From VMDJ01 sp965659945 (GTDB lineage: Bacteria; Pseudomonadota; Gammaproteobacteria; Chromatiales; Chromatiaceae), in contig CBFHYJ010000001.1 in NCBI GenBank assembly GCA_965659945.1, forward strand, positions 35,094 to 99,093: a DNA stretch of 64,000 nucleotides, given 5' to 3'. A program made the position numbers and the translations under genes. The notes under the pieces are model-generated. The model saw only the letters and a list, made by a program, of their open reading frames with translations, had not been told where the DNA came from and did not search any database. Positions 8,474 to 18,545 of this stretch are shown here, one piece after another (positions within the stretch are counted from its first letter, which is position 1; each line of letters opens with the position of its first letter).

Positions 8474-9001
8474 ATGATCTTAGATCGCGTAGAGCCTGGT
8501 AAGAACGTACCAGACGAAATCAACGTCATTATCGAAATCTCTGCGGGTAAAGATCCGGTGAAGTATGAAATCGACAAAGCGACAGGCGCGATGTTTGTTG
8601 ACCGATTCCTGGGTACGGCGATGTTCTACCCGTGTAACTACGGTTACGTGCCGCAGACCTTGTCACTCGATGGCGACCCGGTTGATGTGATGGTGATTGC
8701 TCCTCTGCCAATTCAAGCCGGTGCGGTAATCAAGTGTCGCCCACTGGGTGTGTTGGATATGGAAGATGACGGCGGCGTGGATATGAAGATCCTTGCGGTT
8801 CCAGTAACCAAGTTGACACCACTCTACAAGGACATGAAAGACTACAACGATATGCCAGATGAAACCTTGGCACGTTTGGTTCACTTCTTTGAGCACTACA
8901 AAGATCTTGAAGAAGGTAAGTGGGTCAAGATGGGTGGCTGGAAAGGCGTTGATGATGCCAAGAAAGAAATCCTAGCGAGTATTGATCGCTACACCGACTA
9001 A
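8474..9001 (+). CDS. ppa: Inorganic pyrophosphatase
   Basis: Hydrolyses pyrophosphate to two phosphates in the cytoplasm and so pulls biosynthetic reactions forward. The 175 residues match type I soluble pyrophosphatase: KYEIDKATG, the substrate-binding [11 protein letters not shown], and the metal-binding signature DGDPVDVMV with its aspartates. Length equals E. coli Ppa. The ribosome site is TGAGGA ahead of ATG 8474. The gene seems to be transcribed alone, with a weak terminator afterwards. Confidence 0.97.
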   Translation: MILDRVEPGKNVPDEINVIIEISAGKDPVKYEIDKATGAMFVDRFLGTAMFYPCNYGYVPQTLSLDGDPVDVMVIAPLPIQAGAVIKCRPLGVLDMEDDGGVDMKILAVPVTKLTPLYKDMKDYNDMPDETLARLVHFFEHYKDLEEGKWVKMGGWKGVDDAKKEILASIDRYTD

Positions 9002-9007
9002 ACATTC

Positions 9008-9030
9008 AGCCCCTCATTGAGGGGCTTATC
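9008..9030 (+). terminator. Probable weak terminator after ppa
   Basis: AGCCCCTC (9008-9015) pairs with GAGGGGCT (9019-9026) around a 3-base loop. The following TATCACTT is only modestly T-rich, so termination may be partial. Confidence 0.6.
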
Positions 9031-9047
9031 ACTTAAGGCTTCCGCTG

Positions 9048-9530
9048 ATGTCTGACGAACTCACTCACTTTGATGCCCACGGCCAAGCCCACATGGTGGA
9101 TATTGGCGGTAAGGAGAGCACACACCGTGTTGCGGTGGCGAGCGGTTCGATCACGATGGATGCGGCCACCTTAGCGTTGATCGCTCAAGGCGGTCATAAG
9201 AAAGGCGATGTGCTGGGGATTGCGCGCGTTGCGGGCATCATGGCGTCGAAGAAGACCAGCGACTTGGTACCTTTGTGTCATCCATTACCCCTAACGCATG
9301 TGTCGATCGAGTTTGAGATTGATGAGGCGAACCATAAAGTTGATGCCTCTTGTCGTGCTGAAACGCGTGGTCAAACCGGTGTGGAGATGGAAGCACTTTG
9401 TGCGCTGCAAGTCGCTCTACTGACGATCTACGATATGTGTAAAGCAGTCGATCGCGGCATGGTGATTTCAGATGTGCAGCTTGAGCATAAGTCCGGCGGT
9501 AAATCCGGCGAGTGGAATCGCGCTCAGTGA
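9048..9530 (+). CDS. moaC: Cyclic pyranopterin monophosphate synthase MoaC
   Basis: Second step of molybdenum cofactor synthesis: converts 3',8-cyclo-GTP (the MoaA product) to cyclic pyranopterin monophosphate. The 160 residues carry the family motifs [10 protein letters not shown] and [10 protein letters not shown] with [10 protein letters not shown], holding the active-site histidine, glutamate and lysine. Length fits. No other moa or moe gene is nearby. Its TGA stop overlaps the GTG start of engB (GTGA), indicating translational coupling. Confidence 0.96.
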   Translation: MSDELTHFDAHGQAHMVDIGGKESTHRVAVASGSITMDAATLALIAQGGHKKGDVLGIARVAGIMASKKTSDLVPLCHPLPLTHVSIEFEIDEANHKVDASCRAETRGQTGVEMEALCALQVALLTIYDMCKAVDRGMVISDVQLEHKSGGKSGEWNRAQ

Positions 9531-10123
9531 ACTCGACCTATTTTCAAGCCAGCTTTATTACTAGCGCGGCGAAGTTATCCCAATCACCTGAAGACAACGG
9601 TTACGAGATTGCATTTGCCGGTCGTTCGAATGCCGGTAAGTCGAGTGCGATTAATACGCTGTGTCAACAAACCGCTTTAGCACGCACCAGTCGCACACCC
9701 GGTCGTACGCAGTTACTAAATTTCTTTCGCATTGATGATCAACGTCGTTTAGTTGACCTGCCCGGTTATGGCTATGCGGCGGTCGCGCAAGACATCAAAG
9801 CCGACTGGCAAGGTGCGTTAGCCGATTACTTAGAAAAGCGTGAATGTTTACGCGGCGTGATCTTAATGATGGATTCGCGTCATCCGCTAAAAGATTACGA
9901 CATCCAAATGCTTGAGTGGGCTAACCACATCAAGATACCGGTACATGTGTTACTCACCAAAGTAGATAAGTTGAACCGTAAAGAACAAGCCATCTCACTT
10001 GAGCGTGTTGATGCAGCACTGAAAGAGTTTAGCCTCGACTTTAGCGTTCAGTTGTTTTCATCACTTAAACGCTGGGGCGTTGATGAAGCGCATGAGAAGC
10101 TCGACCAATGGTTTGAGCTTTAA
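9527..10123 (+). CDS. engB: Ribosome-biogenesis GTPase EngB (YihA/YsxC)
   Basis: TrmE-Era family GTPase needed for late assembly of the large ribosomal subunit. Motifs in order: G1 [10 protein letters not shown]2 region [12 protein letters not shown]3 DLPGYGYA, G4 LTKVDKL. I place the start at GTG 9527 (198 residues) because family members begin just before the segment [15 protein letters not shown], and this GTG overlaps the moaC stop. An in-frame GTG at 9512 is the alternative. Its 3' end overlaps the convergent polA stop by four bases. Confidence 0.95.
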   Translation: MNSTYFQASFITSAAKLSQSPEDNGYEIAFAGRSNAGKSSAINTLCQQTALARTSRTPGRTQLLNFFRIDDQRRLVDLPGYGYAAVAQDIKADWQGALADYLEKRECLRGVILMMDSRHPLKDYDIQMLEWANHIKIPVHVLLTKVDKLNRKEQAISLERVDAALKEFSLDFSVQLFSSLKRWGVDEAHEKLDQWFEL

Positions 10124-12843
10124 TGCGCCTCTTCCCAGTTAGCGCCACTACCCACTTCCACTAACAGCGGCACATTCAAGTCAGCTGCTGACTCCATCAA
10201 GCTTTTAATTTTGGCTGTGGCTGAATCCATGTCATTTGGCGCAACCTCGAACACCAGTTCGTCATGCACTTGCATCAGCAGATGCACATCAGGCTTATCG
10301 TTTACCAACCACTGATCCACACTGAGCATCGCACGTTTGATGATGTCGGCGGCTGTACCTTGCATCGGCGCGTTAATCGCTGCACGTTCAGCCCCCGCAC
10401 GACGTGCGCCATTACGTGCATTGATCTCGGGTAGATACAAACGACGACCAAATAAAGTTTCGACATAGCCTTGATCTTTAGCTTGCTCGCGCGTGCGATT
10501 CATATAGTCCTGCACACCGGGGTAACGATTAAAGTATAGATCAATATAGTCCTGCGCCTCGTTACGACCAACGCCGAGTTGTTTAGCTAAACCAAACGCC
10601 GACATGCCATAGATCAAACCAAAGTTAATTGCTTTAGCAGCGCGACGTTGATCATCGGTAACATTATCTGGGTTATCCGCTGCAAATACTTCGGCTGCGG
10701 TAGCACGGTGAATATCCGCACCTTCAGAGAAGGCTGTGAGCAGACCTTTATCCGCAGATAGGTGCGCCATGATGCGCAGCTCAATCTGTGAGTAGTCGGC
10801 AGCGACCATGTTCCATCCGCTTTGCGGAATAAAGGCGCGACGAATACGTCGACCTTCTTCACTACGAATCGGGATGTTCTGCAAATTTGGATCGGATGAA
10901 CTCAAACGACCGGTTGCAGCAACCGCTTGGTGGTAACTGGTATGAATGCGCTGGCTTTGCGCATCAATCATATCTGGCAACTTATCGGTATACGTCGACT
11001 TGAGCTTGGCAAGGCCACGATGCTCCAAGATAACGCTGGGTAACTCATGCCCCATCTCGGCAAGTTCTTGCAGCACATTCTCTGCTGTCGATGGCGCACC
11101 TTTTGGTGTCTTTGCAACAACCGGCAGCTCTAACTCATCGAAGAAGATCTCACCAATTTGTTTTGGTGAACCCATGTTGAAGCTGCGCCCTGCAATCTCA
11201 TAGGCTTGTTGTTCAAGCTGATGTAATCGTTCGGCGAGCTGCGCGCTTTGTTGTTTGAGTTGTGTGCTATCAATCACCACGCCTTGGCGCTCAATGCGCG
11301 AGAGCACTGACAGTAATGGCACTTCAAGATCGGTGACTAAGTTGGCCAAGCTAGGCTCTTGCTTTACCTTTGACCATAAGTGCTGATGCAAGCGTAAGGT
11401 GATATCAGCATCTTCTGCAGCATAGGGGCCGGCTTGCTCGATATCGATTTGATCGAAGCGTAATTGCTTAGCGCCTTTACCTGCGATGTCTTCAAAGTGA
11501 ACCGTCTTAAGCTCAAGGTAACGTTCGGCAAGTGAGTCCATATCGTGACGACCTGCGCTGCTGTTATACACATACGACTCGAGCATGGTGTCGTAAGCGA
11601 TACCCTTTAATTCGATACCGTGATTAGCTAGCACGCTTTTATCGTACTTAAGATTCTGACCGACTTTTTTATGCGCATCCGACTCTAAGATGGGCTTTAG
11701 TGATGCGAGCACATCATCACGGTGTAATTGCTCTGGTGCACCGGGATAACAATGCGTGAGTGGCACGTAGGCTGCTTTACCTGCTTCTACGGCAAAGGAT
11801 ACGCCGACCACTTCGGCTTGCATGTAATCCAAGCTGGTCGTTTCGGTATCAAAAGCAAACAGCTCTGCATTGTTAAGTTGTTCTAGCCACGCATCAAAGT
11901 CAGCTTGCTTGAACACGATGTCGTATTGCACATCGATCTTCTCAGCTTTCTTTTCTTCTAGCTGTTGAACTGATTTGTTTTCAGCTTTCGCACCATCGAG
12001 TGTAGCCAAGTAACGACGCGACTCAATGCGTGTGTAATGTTTGCGTAACTCGTCAGTATTAGCTGCGCTTGGTTTTAGCTGATCAATGGTTACGGGTAGT
12101 TCAACATTGAGCTTTATGGTGGTGAGCTCACGTGAGAGTTTGAGTTGATCGAGATTGCCGCGCAGGTTTTCACCGATCTTGCCTTTGATCTCTTCGGCAT
12201 GTTTGACCAAGTTATCGATCGTCTCGTATTCACCAAGCCACTTTGCCGCGGTCTTTGGACCACACTTAGGAATGCCCGGAATGTTATCCGCGCTATCGCC
12301 GACCAGTGCTAAGTAATCGATGATTTGTTCTGGCGTGACATCAAACTTATCGATGACGCCTTGGCGATCCATCACGACATCATTCATCGTGTTGATCAAA
12401 GTGATGTGGTTGTTAACCAACTGCGCCATGTCTTTATCGCCGGTTGAGATCAATGATGGTATGCCTTTATCTGCCGCTTGTTGCGCCAAGGTGCCAATCA
12501 CGTCGTCGGCTTCGACATTGGAGATCATGACCAAGGGCAAACCCATCGCTTGAATGATCTGATGCAGCGGCTCAATCTGTTGACGCAAATCATCGGGCAT
12601 CGGAGGGCGATGCGCTTTGTACTCGCTATACATCTCATCACGGAAGGTTTTACCCGGCGCATCAAACACTACCGCGATATATTCTGGCTGATATTCATCG
12701 ATCAGCTTGTTCAACATATTGAGTACACCAACAATTGCACCAGTCGCTTCGCCGTGCGAATTGGTGAGTGGCGGTAGTGCGTGATAGGCGCGGAACAGGT
12801 ACGACGAGCCGTCGACAAGGATAAAAGGAGGTTGAGTATTCAT
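10120..12843 (-). CDS. polA: DNA polymerase I
   Basis: Repairs gaps and removes Okazaki primers. About 907 residues with three domains: 5' nuclease (1 to about 300; [27 protein letters not shown]), 3'-5' proofreading exonuclease with intact acidic motif FDTETTS, and polymerase A with motif [10 protein letters not shown], the O-helix [14 protein letters not shown] and motif [11 protein letters not shown]. All three activities appear intact. I chose ATG 12843 over a GTG at 12870 because the family starts close to the FILVDG segment; the ribosome site is weak for either. It is convergent with engB and separated from the next minus-strand gene by 47 bases. Confidence 0.97.
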   Translation of the reverse strand: MNTQPPFILVDGSSYLFRAYHALPPLTNSHGEATGAIVGVLNMLNKLIDEYQPEYIAVVFDAPGKTFRDEMYSEYKAHRPPMPDDLRQQIEPLHQIIQAMGLPLVMISNVEADDVIGTLAQQAADKGIPSLISTGDKDMAQLVNNHITLINTMNDVVMDRQGVIDKFDVTPEQIIDYLALVGDSADNIPGIPKCGPKTAAKWLGEYETIDNLVKHAEEIKGKIGENLRGNLDQLKLSRELTTIKLNVELPVTIDQLKPSAANTDELRKHYTRIESRRYLATLDGAKAENKSVQQLEEKKAEKIDVQYDIVFKQADFDAWLEQLNNAELFAFDTETTSLDYMQAEVVGVSFAVEAGKAAYVPLTHCYPGAPEQLHRDDVLASLKPILESDAHKKVGQNLKYDKSVLANHGIELKGIAYDTMLESYVYNSSAGRHDMDSLAERYLELKTVHFEDIAGKGAKQLRFDQIDIEQAGPYAAEDADITLRLHQHLWSKVKQEPSLANLVTDLEVPLLSVLSRIERQGVVIDSTQLKQQSAQLAERLHQLEQQAYEIAGRSFNMGSPKQIGEIFFDELELPVVAKTPKGAPSTAENVLQELAEMGHELPSVILEHRGLAKLKSTYTDKLPDMIDAQSQRIHTSYHQAVAATGRLSSSDPNLQNIPIRSEEGRRIRRAFIPQSGWNMVAADYSQIELRIMAHLSADKGLLTAFSEGADIHRATAAEVFAADNPDNVTDDQRRAAKAINFGLIYGMSAFGLAKQLGVGRNEAQDYIDLYFNRYPGVQDYMNRTREQAKDQGYVETLFGRRLYLPEINARNGARRAGAERAAINAPMQGTAADIIKRAMLSVDQWLVNDKPDVHLLMQVHDELVFEVAPNDMDSATAKIKSLMESAADLNVPLLVEVGSGANWEEAH

Positions 12844-12890
12844 GGCCTCAGGATACCCTGCCTGTATCACTGAGGCATGACATTTTCCCG

Positions 12891-14282
12891 TTAGCTAGCG
12901 AGTTTTAGCTCGGGTTCTGCTGCAACAATTCTTGCCTCTTTCATGGTGACCAACTCCTCAGCACTGACCGGATGAATCGCAATAGTATTATCCAAATCCG
13001 CTTTGCTTGCCCCCATCTTTAGCGCGACCGCAAAACCCTGCAGCATTTCATCTACACCTTCACCGATCAGGTGAATCCCGACAATACGCTCCTGCTGACC
13101 CGCACAGATCAATTTCATCGCTGTTGTCGAGCCATGCTGATTTAAAGCGTATCGCATCGGCGTGAAGTTGGTCTCATAAATCTTCAGCTCTTCACCTAGG
13201 CGGCGAGCTTGCGTCTCGGTTAGACCGACGCTACCAATCGGTGGATGGGTGAACACCACGCTCGGTATGTTGGCGTAGTCGACCTTTCGCTCAGCCTTAC
13301 CGGAGAAGAGTCGATCTGCTAATCGACGACCTACGGCAATTGCCACTGGGGTTAATGTCACTTGCCCTGTGATATCACCAATCGCATAAATACCATCGAC
13401 GTTGGTATTTTGATATTCGTCTGTTGGTATCAAACCATTGTCCAAACGCTTAACCCCTGCCAACTCAACATTTAAACTTGCCGTATTCGGGCGACGTCCG
13501 ATTGCCCAGATCACACTATCGAAGCCAGCGAACTGAGCGCCTTGTTTTGTTGCAACACAGATGCCGTCTTCACGTTGCTCTAAAGCATTCACCTCAACAC
13601 CTACGTTCAGCTCGATACCTTGCTGTCGCATCTGGTCTGCCAAGGTATGACTGATCATCTCATCAAACCCGACGAGTAATCGATCCTCCAAACCAAACAA
13701 AAAGACCTCTGACCCTAAGGCACGCATCACTCCCGCTAACTCGGCACCGATATAACCTCCGCCTATCACAGCTACGCGTTTAGGTTGCTGCTTTAGCTCG
13801 AAGAACCCATCTGATGTGATCCCTAATTCAGCACCGGAGATCGGTGGCACCATTGGGGTTGCACCGGTCGCAATCACAATGTGATCTGCGCGATAGATCA
13901 TGTCACTTACACGAACGCTATCTGCATCGACAAATTGACCGTAACCTACGATCACATCAATGCCTAATTGCTCTGCATATCCATCCCAGTATTCGGTAAT
14001 GTTATTGATGTATTGATCACGCCCTTCAATTAAGCGTGACCAATCAAACCCATCATGCGTTACTTGATGGCCAAAGCCCGATGCATCCTTCACCGCATGG
14101 GCTAAGTGTGCGGCATACCACATCACTTTTTTCGGCACGCACCCTTGATTAACACAGGTGCCGCCTAAGCCATTCGGCTCGATAATCGCAACGCGCTTAC
14201 CTAACTTAGCCGCGATTTCAGCAATCGCTAAGCCACCACTGCCACCGCCTAAACTGATCAAATCATAATGCTTTGTTGTCAT
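12891..14282 (-). CDS. gor: Glutathione(-amide)-disulfide reductase, likely NADH-type
   Basis: FAD-dependent reductase of glutathione disulfide or a related low-molecular-weight disulfide; 463 residues. Visible are the FAD motif GGGSGG (12-17), redox cysteines C43 and C48 in CVNQGC, the NAD(P) motif GGGYIG (174-179) and the C-terminal IHPVSAEE. At the positions that bind the NADPH 2'-phosphate in E. coli Gor (R198, K199, H200, R204) this protein has L, E, D and V, predicting NADH use. That pattern, plus the adjacent Prx-Grx gene, recalls NADH-dependent glutathione amide reductase (GarB) of Chromatium. An ordinary glutathione reductase is the alternative. It is transcribed after the Prx-Grx gene with a hairpin in the 44-base gap. 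Confidence 0.88.
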   Translation of the reverse strand: MTTKHYDLISLGGGSGGLAIAEIAAKLGKRVAIIEPNGLGGTCVNQGCVPKKVMWYAAHLAHAVKDASGFGHQVTHDGFDWSRLIEGRDQYINNITEYWDGYAEQLGIDVIVGYGQFVDADSVRVSDMIYRADHIVIATGATPMVPPISGAELGITSDGFFELKQQPKRVAVIGGGYIGAELAGVMRALGSEVFLFGLEDRLLVGFDEMISHTLADQMRQQGIELNVGVEVNALEQREDGICVATKQGAQFAGFDSVIWAIGRRPNTASLNVELAGVKRLDNGLIPTDEYQNTNVDGIYAIGDITGQVTLTPVAIAVGRRLADRLFSGKAERKVDYANIPSVVFTHPPIGSVGLTETQARRLGEELKIYETNFTPMRYALNQHGSTTAMKLICAGQQERIVGIHLIGEGVDEMLQGFAVALKMGASKADLDNTIAIHPVSAEELVTMKEARIVAAEPELKLAS

Positions 14283-14299
14283 GAGTCATCTCCATAACT

Positions 14300-14319
14300 C
14301 GGGGTAGCACGCTACCCCG
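14300..14319 (-). other. Intercistronic hairpin between reductase and Prx-Grx genes
   Basis: GGGGTAG (14301-14307) pairs with CTACCCC (14312-14318), closed by an outer C-G pair, around a CACG loop. No T-run follows, so it is probably an RNA stability or processing element rather than a terminator. Confidence 0.5.
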
Positions 14320-14326
14320 GTTAACC

Positions 14327-15073
14327 TTAGGCCGCTTTTTTCTCAGAGGTTTCTAAGTGTGCGATTAAGTCATCTGAGCCACCAATGTACTGACCATCGA
14401 TGAATACTTGTGGCACTGTTTCTTTTCCGCTTAAGGCACGAACCGTGCGGATGCCAATACCTTTACCCAAACTAATTTCCTCATAGGCCATGCCACGATC
14501 TGTCAGTTGCTTTTTTGCTTCTGCGCAGAACGGACAACCTGGCTTGGTGACGATGCTAATCGCTGCAGGCTTTTGCGCCTGAGGATTGATGTAGTTGAGC
14601 ATGGTGTCCGCATCCGATACCTCAAATGGGTCGCCGGGTACGTTTGGCTCAATAAACATTTGATCGATAACGCCATCTTTAACCAACATCGAGTAGCGCC
14701 AGCTGCGCTTACCGAATCCAAGATCAGACTTGTCGACAAGCATGCCCATGCCTTTGGTGAACTCACCGTTACCATCGGGAATCAGCGTTACATTGTCTGC
14801 CTCTTGATGCTCTTTCCATGCATCCATCACAAAGGCATCATTCACTGACATACAGACAATTTCATCCACACCTTCTTGTTTGAATACTGGCGCTAGCTCG
14901 TTAAAGCGAGGCAGGTGGGTTGATGAGCATGTCGGGGTGAAAGCACCGGGTAGCGAGAACACCACAACGGTTCGACCGCTGAAGAGCTGCTCTGATGCCA
15001 CATCGACAAATTCACCGTTTTGACGGGTTTTGAACGTAGCGCTAGGGATGCGCTGACCAACCATTGAGTTCAT
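14327..15073 (-). CDS. Hybrid peroxiredoxin-glutaredoxin (thiol peroxidase)
   Basis: Two-domain peroxidase of 248 residues that reduces peroxides with glutathione-type thiols. The peroxiredoxin-5-like domain (1 to about 165) has peroxidatic C49 in PGAFTPTCS; the glutaredoxin domain (about 170-245) has the CPFC site at C180 and C183 and the TVPQVFI and GGSDDL glutathione-binding motifs. The fused glutaredoxin recycles the peroxidase. This architecture is known from Haemophilus and from Chromatium GarA, where it pairs with an NADH reductase as here. The ribosome site AGGAGAGG is strong, and an OxyR-like element lies about 95 bases upstream. Confidence 0.94.
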   Translation of the reverse strand: MNSMVGQRIPSATFKTRQNGEFVDVASEQLFSGRTVVVFSLPGAFTPTCSSTHLPRFNELAPVFKQEGVDEIVCMSVNDAFVMDAWKEHQEADNVTLIPDGNGEFTKGMGMLVDKSDLGFGKRSWRYSMLVKDGVIDQMFIEPNVPGDPFEVSDADTMLNYINPQAQKPAAISIVTKPGCPFCAEAKKQLTDRGMAYEEISLGKGIGIRTVRALSGKETVPQVFIDGQYIGGSDDLIAHLETSEKKAA

Positions 15074-15164
15074 TTCACCTCTCCTGTTATTAGGTAAAAA
15101 CTAAGTGGAGAGGATTATTGATAGAAATTTAAAATAGGTAAAATTTTATATTTAAATCGGATTG

Positions 15165-15179
15165 ATAGTTTTTGGCTAT
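15165..15179 (-). promoter_or_regulatory. Candidate OxyR half-site upstream of the Prx-Grx gene
   Basis: ATAG and CTAT are spaced exactly seven bases apart, as in one half of the OxyR consensus ATAGnTnnnAnCTAT. The second half expected seven bases on is only a degraded AT-rich match. Its place upstream of a peroxide-defence operon makes it plausible; it overlaps the 3' end of trkH. Confidence 0.3.
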
Positions 15180-16627
15180 TTACGCCAAAAGGTCGGTGTC
15201 AGTAATACCAACAAAGTGAAGATCTCGAGTCGACCGAGCAGCATGGCGAAGCACAGAATCCATTTCCCCGGATCGTGCATCTCGGCATAGTTCAAACCAA
15301 CCTCACCTAAACCTGGGCCAAGGTTGTTGATACTTGCCGCAACCGCACTGAAGGCAGTCATTAGATCGAGTCCAGTCGCTGCGAGCGCTAAATACATCAC
15401 AGTGAAGCTCGCCACATACAGAGCGAAGAAACCCCACACTGCCTCAATGACTCGAGAGGGAACCACCTTGCCACCGATGCGCACTGGAATCTGTGCACTG
15501 GGGTGAATCAAACGCGTGATCTCGCGCATGCCTTGCTTGATCAGTAAATACAAACGAATCACTTTGATACCGCCACCGGTTGAGCCGGCACAGCCGCCTA
15601 CGAAGCTGGCAAACAATAAGGTGATCGCGATAAAGCCTGGCCAGTTATAAAACTCTGCGGTGGTAAAGCCAGCGGTGGTTCCGATCGAAACCGCTTGGAA
15701 TAAACCATGTACCCATGCATCGTTCCAATTGTCGTAACTGTTGGTGAACCACAAACCAAGAATGGTGACGGTGATAACGATCAGCTGAATCACAATGTAG
15801 AACTTGAATTCATCATCGTGCCAGTAGCCTTTGGGGTTTCTTGAGCGGAAGGCAACAAAGTGCAGCGAGAAGTTAACCGCTGCTAACAACATAAAGACCA
15901 CCGCAACTAAATAAATCGCGGTGCTATCAAAGAAGCCCATGCTGGCATCGTGTGTGGAGAAGCCACCGATCGCTACCGTTGAGAAAGCATGACCGATTGC
16001 ATCAAAGGTATTCATGCCGGCTACCCAATAGGCAAAAGCACAAGCTACGGTTAATGACAGGTAGATCATCCACAACGCTTTGGCCGTTTCGGTAATCCGA
16101 GGCGTGAGCTTTGAGTCTTTCATTGGGCCCGGTGTTTCTGCACGATAAAGCTGCATACCACCGATACCAAGAATCGGTAGTACGGCGACCGCTAAAACGA
16201 TGATACCCATGCCACCCAACCACTGAAGCTGTTGGCGATAAAACAAGATCGACTCAGGTAACTCATCTAAATGCGTGATGACAGTTGCACCCGTTGTAGT
16301 TAATCCCGATACCGATTCAAAAATGGCATCGGTAATTGATAGTTGAGGGTCAGTGGATAGGATAAAAGGTAAAGCACCGGTTACGGTTAACACGGTCCAA
16401 AACATCACCACGATAATGAAGCCATCGCGGACTCGTGCTTCGCGACGCACATGCGCTACTGGTAACCAGATCAACATACCTGCGGTGATGATGATGCCAA
16501 ACGCGGTAAGAAAGGCGAGCATCGCGCTGTCATCATAGATCCAGGACACCGCGACTGGTGGCAGCATGGTGACGCTAAAGACCGTCAGCAAGATACCTAA
16601 GATGCGTTGGATGGCTTTAAACGACAT
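15176..16627 (-). CDS. trkH: Trk potassium uptake channel subunit TrkH
   Basis: Inner-membrane potassium-translocating subunit of the Trk system, 483 residues. The four pore loops are visible as SGLTTTGATVI, AIGGFSTHDA, SIGTTAGFTT and INNLGPGLG, each with the selectivity-filter glycine; about ten membrane helices surround them. Length matches E. coli TrkH. It starts two bases after trkA stops, so the channel and its regulatory subunit are made from one transcript, at the end of the long minus-strand run that begins with def. Confidence 0.96.
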   Translation of the reverse strand: MSFKAIQRILGILLTVFSVTMLPPVAVSWIYDDSAMLAFLTAFGIIITAGMLIWLPVAHVRREARVRDGFIIVVMFWTVLTVTGALPFILSTDPQLSITDAIFESVSGLTTTGATVITHLDELPESILFYRQQLQWLGGMGIIVLAVAVLPILGIGGMQLYRAETPGPMKDSKLTPRITETAKALWMIYLSLTVACAFAYWVAGMNTFDAIGHAFSTVAIGGFSTHDASMGFFDSTAIYLVAVVFMLLAAVNFSLHFVAFRSRNPKGYWHDDEFKFYIVIQLIVITVTILGLWFTNSYDNWNDAWVHGLFQAVSIGTTAGFTTAEFYNWPGFIAITLLFASFVGGCAGSTGGGIKVIRLYLLIKQGMREITRLIHPSAQIPVRIGGKVVPSRVIEAVWGFFALYVASFTVMYLALAATGLDLMTAFSAVAASINNLGPGLGEVGLNYAEMHDPGKWILCFAMLLGRLEIFTLLVLLTPTFWRK

Positions 16628-16629
16628 AT

Positions 16630-18003
16630 TTAGAAGAAGGTGACCGCGACTTGGAACAAGCGCTCAACGTCGACGACTTTGCGTTTATCGATCAAGAACA
16701 AGATCACATGGTCTTCCGCTTCAATGATTACATCATGATGTGCCATCAGCACGTCATTGCCCCGCACAATCGCGCCAATACTGGTGCCTGTCGGTAGCTT
16801 TAATTCATCGATGCGACGACCCACCACTTTGGATGAGTTTTTATCGCCATGCGCAATCGCTTCAATTGCTTCTGCGGCACCGCGACGTAATGAGTGCACC
16901 ATCACCACATCACCACGACGCACATGTGTGAGCAATGAGCCGATGGTGGCTTGTTGTGGCGAGATTGCGATATCGATAGCGCCTGACTGCACAAGGTCTA
17001 CGTAAGCTGCACGGTTGATCAACGACATGACTTTACGTGCACCGAGTCGTTTGGCCAACATGGCTGACAAGATGTTTGCTTCATCATCATTGGTGATCGC
17101 GCAAAACACATCGGTATCTTCGATGTTCTCTTCAAGCAGTAAGTTTTCATCTGCTGCATCACCATGCAAGACGATGGTCTCTGGCAGATGTTCTGCAACA
17201 CGCTTTGATCGACGGCTATCGTGCTCGATCAATTTAACGCGGTAATCATTCTCTAAGGCGGATGCGAGACGACGACCAATATTGCCACCGCCGGCAAAGA
17301 TCAAACGCTTGAACGGTTTTTCAGCACGGCGCAGCTCTTTCATCACCGCTGAAATATTTTCAGCGGTGGCTAAGAAGAACACTTCATCATCTGCTTCGAT
17401 GACTGTACGTCCAGTTGGCATGATGGCACGATCTTTACGATAGATCGCCGCAACGCGTGCTTCTGCACCTTTTAAGTGATCATTCAGATCGCGTAACTCG
17501 TGACCCACCAATGGGCCACCGTAATAGGCTTTAACCGCTACCAATCGCACGCGACCATCAGCGAAGTCGAGCACCTGCAATGCACCTGGGTGCTCGATCA
17601 AGCGCAAGATGTAATCTGTCACCAATTGCTCAGGGCTGATCAATACATCAATCGGAATCGCACCGGGCGCAAACAGCTCCGGATGCTTGAGATATTCAGG
17701 CGCGCGAACGCGAGCAATCTTGCGAGGTGTTTTAAATAAGGTTGCAGCACACTGGCATGCGACCATGTTGGTTTCATCACTGTTAGTGACCGCAATCAAC
17801 ATGTCTGCATCTTCAGCGCCTGCCTGGCGTAGGACATCAGGATGTGACGCTTGACCTTGTACCGTGCGGATATCGATTCGGTCCTGCATGTCACGCAAAA
17901 GACCGGCGTTATGGTCAACGACGGTGATGTCGTTTGCTTCACTTGCCAAGTTCTGTGCGACCGTTGTGCCGACTTGGCCTGCGCCTAAGATGATTATCTT
18001 CAT
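16630..18003 (-). CDS. trkA: Trk system regulatory subunit TrkA
   Basis: Peripheral NAD-binding protein that gates TrkH; 457 residues. It has two tandem RCK units, each a Rossmann domain ([17 protein letters not shown] near residue 3 and [18 protein letters not shown] near 233) followed by a TrkA-C domain. The doubled layout and length are those of E. coli TrkA. It precedes trkH directly. A 68-base gap separates it from ybaK, enough for a local promoter, though none is clear. Confidence 0.96.
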   Translation of the reverse strand: MKIIILGAGQVGTTVAQNLASEANDITVVDHNAGLLRDMQDRIDIRTVQGQASHPDVLRQAGAEDADMLIAVTNSDETNMVACQCAATLFKTPRKIARVRAPEYLKHPELFAPGAIPIDVLISPEQLVTDYILRLIEHPGALQVLDFADGRVRLVAVKAYYGGPLVGHELRDLNDHLKGAEARVAAIYRKDRAIMPTGRTVIEADDEVFFLATAENISAVMKELRRAEKPFKRLIFAGGGNIGRRLASALENDYRVKLIEHDSRRSKRVAEHLPETIVLHGDAADENLLLEENIEDTDVFCAITNDDEANILSAMLAKRLGARKVMSLINRAAYVDLVQSGAIDIAISPQQATIGSLLTHVRRGDVVMVHSLRRGAAEAIEAIAHGDKNSSKVVGRRIDELKLPTGTSIGAIVRGNDVLMAHHDVIIEAEDHVILFLIDKRKVVDVERLFQVAVTFF

Positions 18004-18071
18004 AGCGTGATCAGACGTTGAATGATTGTCATATGATTATTCTACGCCTGAAAGATCTCAGATGGCACCGT

Positions 18072-18545
18072 TTAACTAGATATATCCGCAAACTTTGCAT
18101 TCAGCAGCTTGGCAAGATCCGCCGGTGCTAATGAGATATCTAAACCACGCTTTCCACCGCTGACATACATCTCGCTGAGAGCTTGTGCTGAATCGGCGAT
18201 GATCGTTGGCAAGCGACTCTTTTGCCCCAGCGGACTAATACCGCCAACGATATAACCAGTAGCTCGCTGTGCTTGTTGAGGATCTGCCATAGCGACTTTT
18301 TTAACGCCGAGTGTTTTACTAATCGCTTTAAGGTTGAGTTGTTTATCCACCGGCACGATGCCAACCGCGAGCTTTTTAGCATCGCCTTCTAGCGCGACCA
18401 ATAAGGTTTTAAAAACCTGCGCATAGGGGACGCCAATTTTCTCAGCAGCCTCTAAGCCATAGGCCTCGCTATTGGGGTCGTGATCATAGGGATGGACGGC
18501 ATGCTTTATGCCCTGCTTCTCAAGCAGCTTGATCGCCGGAGTCAT
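18072..18545 (-). CDS. ybaK: Cys-tRNA(Pro)/Cys-tRNA(Cys) deacylase YbaK
   Basis: Trans-editing enzyme that hydrolyses cysteine wrongly attached to tRNA-Pro. The 157 residues show the YbaK/ProX fold: YDHDP and [20 protein letters not shown], a conserved lysine in [10 protein letters not shown], and the [14 protein letters not shown] loop. Length equals E. coli YbaK. Its ATG overlaps the ntrX stop by one base (TAATG), so translation is probably coupled to ntrX; a functional link with NtrX is not implied. Confidence 0.94.
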   Translation of the reverse strand: MTPAIKLLEKQGIKHAVHPYDHDPNSEAYGLEAAEKIGVPYAQVFKTLLVALEGDAKKLAVGIVPVDKQLNLKAISKTLGVKKVAMADPQQAQRATGYIVGGISPLGQKSRLPTIIADSAQALSEMYVSGGKRGLDISLAPADLAKLLNAKFADISS

